From Mercenaria mercenaria (taxonomy: Eukaryota; Mollusca; Bivalvia; Venerida; Veneridae): a stretch of 64,000 bases of DNA. The position numbers and the translations under genes are program-made. The DNA lies in NCBI RefSeq assembly GCF_021730395.1, contig NC_069366.1, positions 64,485,001-64,549,000 on the forward strand, given 5' to 3'. Under the pieces are notes generated by a model. It was given only the letters and a program-made list of their open reading frames with translations. It was not told the origin of the DNA and made no database searches. Within the stretch, counting starts at the first letter, position 1; each line of letters starts with the position of its first letter. This document shows positions 1 through 10,900 of this stretch, in pieces.

Positions 1-151
1 AAAATAACTTCCTAAACTAAAATTTCTGATACAGGGATTATAAATATAAAGACTTTATTGGACATATTCTTGTCGGTACTTGTCGGTGATTCCAGTTGTT
101 TAGGAAAAACTCATGATGTTGCTGCCTCTAATTTTACAAATTTCATTTTAG

Positions 152-294
152 ATGAAATGCTAGAAGACATGATGAGCCCTGAATTCCGGGAATATATCAG
201 AGATCTTTCTAGTGAAAAATATGGAGTGGATTTGAAAGAAAGAAAACAAGATCATACGCCTGAGGAGTCGTTCAGAAAACTCAATGTAGAGTGA
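152..294 (+). CDS. Gene Z: last coding exon of a CRAL-TRIO lipid-transfer protein (5' part outside window)
   Basis: A 143-nt exon follows a clean acceptor (AG at 150-151) and ends in TGA at 292-294. It enters with one base of a split codon (G|AT, Asp) and encodes a 47-residue C-terminus that starts DEMLEDMMSPEF and ends SFRKLNVE. Length, phase and sequence match the last exons of genes A and B downstream; by eye 33 of 47 residues equal gene A. The product would be the same kind of cytosolic SEC14/CRAL-TRIO carrier of a small hydrophobic ligand. The other seven exons must lie left of the window. The gene is tail-to-tail with gene A. An AATAAA lies near 870, but whether it is the poly(A) signal is unknown. 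Confidence 0.85.
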
Positions 295-1795
295 AATCTT
301 GATGTTTTTCCATCTGCAAAGGGTCTAAGTACATGCGTACTTGGTTTATTATGTTTTCTATATATATATTCTGATAATTTCTCTATTTTAAAAACGCATG
401 ATTTTTGATTCCATCACGTGTATTAGGGATTCTGGTGCCACCTGACGGCAAAAACTCTTGTAACTTTAGAACATGGTGGAGCCCCAGATGGCGCACATGA
501 CAAGAATAACTCTTTTAACTTTAGAACTCAGAATGAGGATTTTTTGCAAAGCTAACAGACTTAACCAGTTGAGGTTTTACCGGTGATTGCTCTATTTCGG
601 TGTCCCACTATGTTCCTTTATTTGTTAGTTTTGTTCTCATTGTCTATAGCTATGTGTTACTCTATGTATTTTATGCGCTTATCAGTCATGTATTTAACCA
701 ATGTGTATCTGAAAACATGCGGGTTATTTTGTATTTGCTGTATATGTATTTTGTTAAAATCTGTCATTGCATTAAACTGGAAAAAAGCTTTTAAGAATTG
801 TGTGGTTTTAGCGATAAAATTTCCATAGAAATTGTGCAATGAGGGCCGGTATGTTACTACTCGGAGACAATAAATATTCTGAAGCTTAAACGTTTCTTGT
901 TATTTTCAGAGAGAAAGACTTTTGGTTTACTTTAAACACTTATTCTTCGGTCTCGTGGTTCAAACACGGATAAAGAACAAATGACAGTCAGAGTTTTAAT
1001 TTAAGCGAAAGAGATAACTAGCATCAATACGGATTGTTTCTCGCTTCAATTTAGCTACAAAAACATTTTCCGACCATTCATCGTGCACCCGATTGATGTT
1101 GGAAAGTACTCTGTTACTGAAAGAATATGACTGATAACTAGAAAATTCTAGACACAAAGTTAACTTAATGAAATACCACCCCACCATACCGACCTCTGTC
1201 TGTACAATAGGATGAAAACGCCTTTTCAACGCTTTTTTTTAATAAAAAAAAAGGATTCATACACGCATATTTTAATAAAACAAAAACGTGCAAAGAAACA
1301 TAACAATTTGTTACACATTCTGACGATGGAACGAAAACGCACAACACCTTGCGTAACGTTCTAATCACGTTTTAACAATAAAAACAAATAAAGTAGAAAT
1401 TTTATTGAATTCATTGTCCACATAGAAATAAGAAGGAACAAAGAACTCAACATGTGAAATGTCCTGTTGCTCTATTAGAATGATTCTTCCTAACAAACAA
1501 CTGCATATAGAATTTAAATCATTTTTTAAACAAAATTTATCTATCCACGACATAGAGATAGGTATAGTATACTCACTAGAAACACAAGAATAACTTTTTT
1601 AGAAAAAAAAGGGCGACAAAAAAAACTTACATTACCAGCTACAAAATCCTTTACATGTTATAAAACATTCACCTGCTTATAAATAGATATTGTTTGTTTT
1701 CAAGCAATTAATACAGTAAGACTATTCCCCGAATTAAATACCAAGACAATAATGCATTGAATGATATGTAACTTTCCTTTGCACAGATACTAGTA
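295..1795. other. Tail-to-tail intergenic spacer between genes Z and A
   Basis: About 1.5 kb of AT-rich sequence that should contain both 3' UTRs. I see no coding exon in it. Open frames here are short and look random. Confidence 0.6.
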
Positions 1796-1938
1796 TTACT
1801 CCGCATGAAGTTTCCTAAAAGATTCTGCTGGCTGATCGTCCCGTTTTCTTTTAAAAAAATCTACACGATGTTTTTCGCTGGACAAGTTCCGTATGTAGCT
1901 TCGGAATTCTGGTACCATCATGTCTTCTAACATCTCAT
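1796..1938 (-). CDS. Gene A exon 8 (C-terminus and stop)
   Basis: This 143-nt exon encodes DEMLEDMMVPEFRSYIRN... to ESFRKLHAE and a TAA stop. The acceptor is a poly-T tract beside a TA microsatellite. A TTTATT on the plus strand near 1401 (AATAAA in gene sense) is a possible poly(A) signal. Confidence 0.9.
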
Positions 1939-1940
1939 CT

Positions 1941-1977
<37 letters not shown>

Positions 1978-4900
1978 TATAAACAATATAATTTTTCAAA
2001 TGTAACCGAAAACTGCCAAGTGTTTTACTTCGAAATGATCATTAAGAAACCGAGATAAGTTCATTTTTACACTGCAATCAATTTATTGAAATTCTTGTGA
2101 AAATAAAGTTAGGTTAACAAGGAAATTTCTCAGATCTAATTGTATTTTACATCATATTATATTTATTCAAAACTGGAGGGCGGACATTAATGATTCAACA
2201 ACAGCAAAAAGTTATGCTTTGTTTTTTTGAAGTTTTAAGCTTCAACCATATTTAAAATTAGTAAACATAAGTACGTTTAGAAATGCACTTTGTAGATTAA
2301 GAGTTTCATCTCACAGACTAGAAATTGAAACAGGCAGATGGCATAAACCGGTTCCAATCCCTTATAATGAAAGAAAATGTCACTATTGTAATAGCTTAGA
2401 AGATGAATTTCATTTTGTTTTAGAATGCTCACTTTATAATGATCTGAGAAAAAAATATATAAAGAAATATTACTGGTCAAGACCAAATATACCAAGATTT
2501 ATTGAATTAATGACTGCAGAAAATGTTAATATTAATAAGAATGTAGCGATGTATGTACATAAAGCTTTTGACATTAGAAATCAATATTGTTATTATTTTA
2601 ATTGATAGAAAACCTCTCTTTCCTCACGCTGTATACATGATACATAATATATGAAATAATATGTATATGATATTATATTGCAGTTCCTATTATTGATGTG
2701 CTACTGATATTTACAACATATTCTATTAACTGATACATGTACTTGACAATGTAACTATTTGTAAATATATATTTATGTTTGCATGTATGCTCAGGGACCT
2801 ATGGTCCAATGCATGAATGAATAAACTCTAAACTTTAAATATAATTTATAAATTGTGTCGCACTCTGATACATTTTATTGGTAATCTTAAGATTTCAAAC
2901 ATAAAGGTAAGACAACCGTGAAAGTGTACCAAATAAAATATTTAGATGTGCTTTATATACATCAAGACTTAAATATTCATGTATTTCTAACTTTAATGAA
3001 AATCAACTGTATAACTTTATATAACTTAACCTGAAAGGTGTAGTTGTGTTAATCAAGCAGCAAATTTTATTTAAAATGGAAGAAATCTAGATTTACAGCT
3101 AGGTAAAAACTCTTTTTGATGGAACCTATATTTATATAATGCACCTATAATACCTTGCAGAAGCCTTCCGCATGGTCCGGTTATTATCTGGTAGATGTGG
3201 GTGAATAAGATTTTGTCTATATTTTTGTTCCCACTTACCTATAATACCTTTTAGAGGCCCAGCACTAGGTCCGGTGTAATCATCTGGTAGATATTCAGTT
3301 GGAAGTACAGATCTGTCTATATCTTTGTACACACTCACCATACTGTTACCATGGAGTTTAACCTTAAATGATCCAAATTTTTTGAGAAACGTAGATTGAT
3401 TTCTACAATAAGTGTTTTAAAACAATTAATTTCTGACCATTCAAATGTAGACTTTTTATATAAAGAAACTGCCATTTAAGATAAAATACAAAGCAGAAGC
3501 AGCGTGGTTTGATTAATTAACACACGAGAAAACCTTTTACGTCGCGCACGCGGGTGCACCTGAATGAAATATTCTATCGAAATGTTACAATTAGTTATAT
3601 GCATCATTTCGATTCTTGTAAATCAAACACAGCAGTACTCTTTCTCGGTCGCTATAAGTAAATCAGCGTAATCAATTTAACGGGCATTATTAAAATAAAC
3701 ATGACTTTTTCATACGGGAATTTGCTGTATCTAAAGTAAGGCAAACACCACTGACCAGTTTAACCAGATGTTGAAGATATTTGTATGTAGCTCGACCAAT
3801 TAACAAAAGGTAGAGTTATTGGACTTTTTACAAAATTATGCCCCTTAACCGACATATAGACACAGATCCAAAAAGGAATATTAACGTTCTGTTATAGTAT
3901 AACACAACAATTGTACGTGTAGATAGGGATGTTCACAAAAAGTACGTAGAAAAAGTTAAGCAAATACACAATGGGGAAAATACACACAGGCCAGATTTTG
4001 AAAAGTCTGTGGCAAGAACACCATCTGGCAAGATTAAACCTGTATACTGTGCACGAAACCACCTCACTTTAATCCCACCATGACACCGACAGCACACGCC
4101 GCCTGGAGTATCCCTAACATACGTAAATCCAATAAAAAGAAAGATTTGTACACAACACATATACTCATGCGAATATATATAAAACTGTGTTAACAGCAAA
4201 TGTTTGGTCCACATTCATTATAACCGTTTCAAAAATATATGTACATATCCCCTGACAGTTATACATACTAATAAAATAAAAACTTACTCTATTTCTCATT
4301 TTCTCTGACATCAGAGGTTTAATTATGGCAAATATTGTATCAAAGAAAGAAGGTTGTTTGTATAAATTGAGTCTCTTCACCCGAACTGGTTGTGAACGCT
4401 GGAATAAATCAGAAGCCTTGCCATGATAAAACCAACGTAGTGGCTTTGCGACCAGCATGTATCCAGACCAGCCTGCGCATCCGCACAGTCTGGACTGGAT
4501 ACATGCTGTACGCTAAAAGTTTTTCAAATTGCAATGGGCTTTGAAAGCGAACTGCATGGATGCTGACCAGACTGCGCGGATGCGCAGGATTGTCGCGCAG
4601 GCTGGTCTAGATCCATGTTGGTCGCAAAGCCACTATGTTGGTTTTCTCATGGCAAGGCTCAAATGTTGTGTTATGAAACAGTATTTTTCAGCAACTTAGT
4701 TACAATTATTATTAAATAGCCAAAGTTATCATCTTCTGCGGAGGGCTATAATTTTGACTTTTGACTGACAATTCAATAAATGTTTTATATCATAACATCA
4801 GAAATAATTTTTCTTTTTGACTTGACTTTTGAAGCGGAGATTTATATCAGCAGTCATGTAATGATATACAACAGTTAATTATATCACTCAACTATATTTT

Positions 4901-7900
4901 CTACAATGACATTTATAAACCAGCTTGCGAACAAACACAAAATTTAAGATCTTCCGTATATCTGAAGAGAAACAGATCACCCTCACATTAAATCATTAAG
5001 TTAATTGTACATAAACTTATTTAGATGCTGTAAAATCGGATATTAAGCTGTGCTAAAAATTTGTCTTGCTAATTAGATTTTTGTCTATGTACATTACTCG
5101 CGATATACAGACCTCTTCTGACACAGGTAGGTCTTTTTTTAACAATAATATAAGTATTTAATTTCGCGGTTAAGGGCAGTTAGCGAATATAGCGAAAACA
5201 ATTCCCTCACAAAAACCTCTGATTTCACTGTACCATACTACCTGATAATATTTTATGGGATATTTGCCATTTTCTCCAGTAAATATTGTAGTCGCAGTGT
5301 TCAGAATTACTACCTGATAATATTTTATGAGATTTTTGCCGTTTTCTCCAGTAAATATCGTAGTCGCAGTGTTCAGAATTACTACCTGATAATATTTTAT
5401 GAGATTTTTGCCATTTTCTCCAGTAAATATTGTAGTCGCAGTGTTCAGAATTACTACCTGATAATATTTTATGAGATTTTTGCCGTTTTCTCCAGTAAAT
5501 ATCGTAGTCGCAGTGTTTAGTGTTATATCACTAGCATCAAACAGTACTTGCATGCCATTCACTTGCACATTTTCGTCTAAACAATACCAGTCGGAAACAA
5601 GTACCAACGCCCTAAACACATTCTTCAGTCCCCATTTTTGGTTTGCTTCGTCAACGTCAATGTGTGCTGTGGGAGTACAGAAAAAAGTATATATTGTCAT
5701 AACAGAAGTCACATCAACTCTATAACAAGATCCTTTGGAAGCATAGAGATAAAAGCAGAGGTAATAGAATAATTATGCACTCTCAATCATCGACTTTACA
5801 GGACTCTTTTCTTGTAAACAGTAGCACTGAACTGACTCCATGATCCAATACACCACGGCTCTATGACGGTATCGGATTTTTAAACGACTTGTAGTGTGCA
5901 ACATAAAATTACTGTAACTGTTGTCCATAAATGAATAATCATATTTAACATTGAATTAAATTAACATAAATAGACGCAAGAGCTATTATACTCTCACACA
6001 TTTAATCAATATCGATCGCAGAATTTCGGCCATTCTGCCAAGCTCAGAAATATTATATTTTCAGAAATATTATATTGGAGGTACTATATTATTACGTACG
6101 AAGAAGAAGAAGAAGGATGTACTAGTATAACAGAAATGCAATTTATTTTTACCAGTTCTGTCGATCAAAACTCGACGCCCTTCGTTGTCATAGCGTTTAG
6201 GACACACAATAATCCTAAAATGTATATCAAATCACATTAACATTGTTAAATATTAAGTATGTGTTTTCCACATGGGTCATATTCTTTTTAATGTCTTTAA
6301 AAGTTCAGATTGGAGAACATAAAACAAAATATTGAGAAAACGGATTTTGAGAACCAATTTTTCAATGGAATACAGAAATTAAACAGGAAAGCTTCGAATA
6401 GCAGGTTTGCATACAATCTGTATGAGCTTACTGTGAAACACAATTAAACGCATACCCTGACTTGATAATTTCTTGCAAAACCTCTTCTCCGGGATCAACG
6501 TTCTTGCACCAGTCTGGAAATTTCGTCCTCACAGTCCAGTAATTTTCCAGCGTTTCTCGTGCACCCAGCTGACTGTACTTTCTAGCCCGTAGAAATCTCA
6601 GCAGGAACTGAAAGTCTGAAATATATCACAGTTTATGCGTTTTAAAGCGGCTCCTCGTATACTCATTTCGTGGGATTATCAAAACTTTTACTAAACCATT
6701 TTTTCCAGACTATAGATAAAATGAATAAATTAAAATGCTGTTGAAGGGTACTTTTTATGTCGCTTTTATTTAATAAAGAACAGTCTACACACTCAGTTTG
6801 TTAAGAATTCGCGTTTCGTAGTTAAGGTAGTGGACTTAATACGATAATCGGGAAATATTCATTCAATTAGCACAACTCTCCGTATGCGAGTCCAGTATTC
6901 TCCGGTATAAACGCTTTGTCAAGTACTCGTACGACCTATATTATCGCCTGAAGAATGCCGACAAGCCATACAAGAATACATTGCTAATTGTCATTGTAGG
7001 TTTACTACCTTAAATACGTTATAACTGCTTGATATTCATAAAACATTTAGTTTCACATATCGCCATATTCGTCAGTAAGAACAAAAATCAAAGGCCTGAA
7101 GGGCCTGAGTCGGCTAATGATTGATGTACTGACAGTATAGTCTACCAGTTTCAGTTTGTTTTTAGTTTTTATCTTAAAATTTCATAACACAGCTCGATAT
7201 TTACACAAAATATTATATCCGGATACGATTACACTTTTCTCCAGTTTCAACAATATATTTTACAAATTGTGATGATACGAAGACATTTAGCAGCAATTGG
7301 CAGTATCTGACATTGAAGTTTAGGGTTAAATTACCTCTTATTTAAATCTTTTCATAAAAAAAGTTGTTTCGTTTCGTGAAAGCAGCCAAACATAGACTAC
7401 AAGAAAATACAATTTAATGTTTCGCCGATTTGTTTATTTCTCGAAAAAATAAGAATTAAAATCATTTTTAATATCAGTAGTATCTAAACAAACCAGTAAG
7501 AGCTTCTTCTTCCGATAATTTATCCGTTTACTGACTGCAAAATTCAACTCACGCAAAGTTTATAGAAATCATACGATGCGTGTTTACGTTCAATGTGGGA
7601 GAATTAAGGCTGATCGGCTATGTTACCTAACGCATCCAGACGATTCAGATTTTGTTTTTAAAAAAGCATTGTGTGCGTTTCTGAAATTTTATATACGTTT
7701 TTATACGCTTAGAAATTATTAGACATGCGTATTTGCATTATTTCTATACATAATTTACGCTAATACGCATCTTATCTGGAGCCCTGTGGAACTATTTTTT
7801 GTCTTTCGCAGGATGTTACCCAAGCTTTGTAAGCCTGCGCAATTCTTAAAATGCACATTTATGCTTAATGAGTTACATTCGAGTATTGCACAATCACATG

Positions 7901-10900
7901 TCATAAATATTACAGATTACATCGTATATTGGTCATAGCAAAGGGAATTGACACAACTTAACTTCATTCATGCAGTGAACTGTTTGAAGTTTGATAAATC
8001 TAATGGAACTACATCCCTTCACGTGTTATTCGGTCCATTTAGAGAATCGCTGAACAGCAAGGACTCGTCAAAAGGCTTTCAGCCTTTAGCCGACTCAATA
8101 AAACCAATACGGTCAACTAAATTTTTTATTTACCTCGACTTTGTACATACAATTATTAAGTTCTGCTGTATATATATATATATATATATATATGCGTACT
8201 TTTTGTCATCAAATTCTAGAGGACCTTTCATATAACTTTTTGTCATGCACAATCTGTTTAATATGGACCTAGTGGTCGTCAGAATCTATAATGCATAGAG
8301 CGACTCGCTAAATTATATATGGTGCAGCATGTGAGACAGGAAAGTATGTTGCTAACAATGACAAGATGTGTCCCCTGTGTAGACATGGTGTTGAGACAGA
8401 ACTGCATGTAATTACTCAATGCTTTGCATACCAAGCTCTTAGAAATGTTCTGTTTGATAAAGTTAAGGATACCAATGCGAATTTTAATGACATGGACGTC
8501 AACATTAACGTATGTTTGTACTCTCTAATGATGACATTGATAAGTTAACCACCAAACCCTGCTTGAACAAAGACCAATTAAAAACTTAAAAAATAATTTT
8601 GTTACAGTCATTGTATTTTTTTAAACTATTCATTAATTTATCTAAGCATGTTAATGACAAACAGGTATCAGGATGCTTCATGTAATAAATTTGCTACTTT
8701 TTATTGAACAATATGATTTTATGAGATTTAAGGACCATGAATAAGATAACAAAAGTCTCTGAACTATTTATAGCATGTATTATAGTATTTTTAATTTTAA
8801 GTATATTTTAGCTACCCCATTTCTTTTAAAACTATGCAATGTTTTAATTGCACTGATACAACTTGTTTCTACACTTTCATTCCATCTGTTGTAATACTTG
8901 GTGATTCATGGCACCCTTATGTTCTATAAAAATAAAACAAGGACAAAAGTCCAAACACTTTTAAAATACAAAATGTACTGGTTGTTTCCTATGATGTGTC
9001 TTAGTTTTATTAAGATAAGTTTTAATTTCTGTAATGCCTTAGGTTTTTTGTTTGTCTCTTGTAATGCAAATTGTGAATTGATGAGCACTGGTTTGTAATA
9101 CATGTATTTTATGCCTTGATATGGTGCACACATATGGTACATATATAAACATTTCATTTTGTAATGCATTCTAATAAATTATCAAAAATGTTGTGCAGAC
9201 GGGAGAAAATCATTACACCGAAAAGCCAGTATTTTTCTTGCCTTTTGACCACTATCTAACACTTATTTTCACTCAGTTTATCATTTTTCAGTGCAATATA
9301 CTTGCTGGAAATTAATATAGGTTTGCACTAAGGCAGGTTCACCTGTATGTGCATGTTTTCTGGTCTATTTGAGTAAAAGTTTGCAATTAAAATAATTCAC
9401 GGTAGTTATTTGTTTTAGTAAGGTTTAATTTTTGCTGTTGAACAGTGCATTAAACCAAATGTGCAGTTGCAAGTGAATAATATTTGCATGTACTTAAATA
9501 TTTTTTTATTACATTCATCATTGCTTACAAAAAATTTTCATTTCGTGAGTTTTTATCTTTAAAACATTTTTGTACAGTGGCATAAACGTTTGCAACAAAT
9601 GCATGCATTATTACGTAGTTAACTGAATTATACTAAAATGCTTCAGCTTCAATAAAAATTGTCTGCTGTTTGCATTTGCCATAACAAGGATTTTCCTTGA
9701 TTTCTTTTTAAATATAATATAATATGATAATTTATTTCCCTATAAAACAATAGAAACTATGTATTATTATGCAACACATGCACCTTTTGTATGTCACAAT
9801 TATTACGGCACATCGTCAAAACGTCATAGCAGCCTGCTGAAAAATACTTTCAGTGTTGACATTATCTGTGACTGGATCGTTATAACATTTTCAGATATCT
9901 TAAATAGCATATATAAGCAATATTTCCTTGCAAATAATTTCACACAAATGGTCCTTGTGTGACCCTCTACCAAGATTGTTCAAATTACTTATGGCCCTCT
10001 TGTTTGGTATTGTACTCTATATAACTTTTCATATTTAACATAGCATATGAATCAATTTAACAAACAAAATGAAATTGTATTGACGTCTGCTGAAAAAAAG
10101 TTAAAATACTGTGTATAACACACAATCATTGTGTTGTATACATGCGCAAATAAAAAAGTTTTTAGTGCATCTAATGCTTGACTTAAACAAAAGTGAAAAG
10201 TGAACTCTGGACTCCAGGAATCCACTGACATAACTGGCAAACCTTACCTTTCATGAAGCATTATGAATGGTATTTTTGCTTTGAAATGAAATTTACTTGT
10301 ACATGACAGTAATAAGGAAAAATATATTATTTTTACAAAATGACATTGAAATCATGAAATGATTATAATTACACTTCAATGTTTTTCACTGAAAAAAAGA
10401 AGAATCGTTGGAGTATTGAATACTAGTCGCCTGTGACTGGCCGTCACAAAACGCAACCATTACCCATTTCTAAGTAGTTATAAAAGGTAGTGGTTCTAAC
10501 CTCAATAAAGCAAATAAAATATAAGTAATCATGCAGCAGAAGGCCTATAAAGTAACCAATGAAACTATATTTCTATCGCGTGTAATGATCCAAAACGCTA
10601 GTTATGTATAATTTATGATACCATAATCTAAATATCTTGATTTTTTGGAGAGTTATCTAGTATGTATTTACTAAACTAGTTCGCAACATGTTTTCGGCTT
10701 TATCCTGCAAGATCCAGATATAAGTCGTACATTATTCCAAAGATCTCCATTGATGGAAGCAGGATTGTTTTATTTTTCAAATGATCTTTAGTAATGTCAA
10801 TTTTATGGTTAAAATTGTATTTTCCCATTGTAAATATCAGACAAAATCATCATTAAAAATAAAACCATTTTGGATACTTTAAGGATTTGGCATAGAAAGT

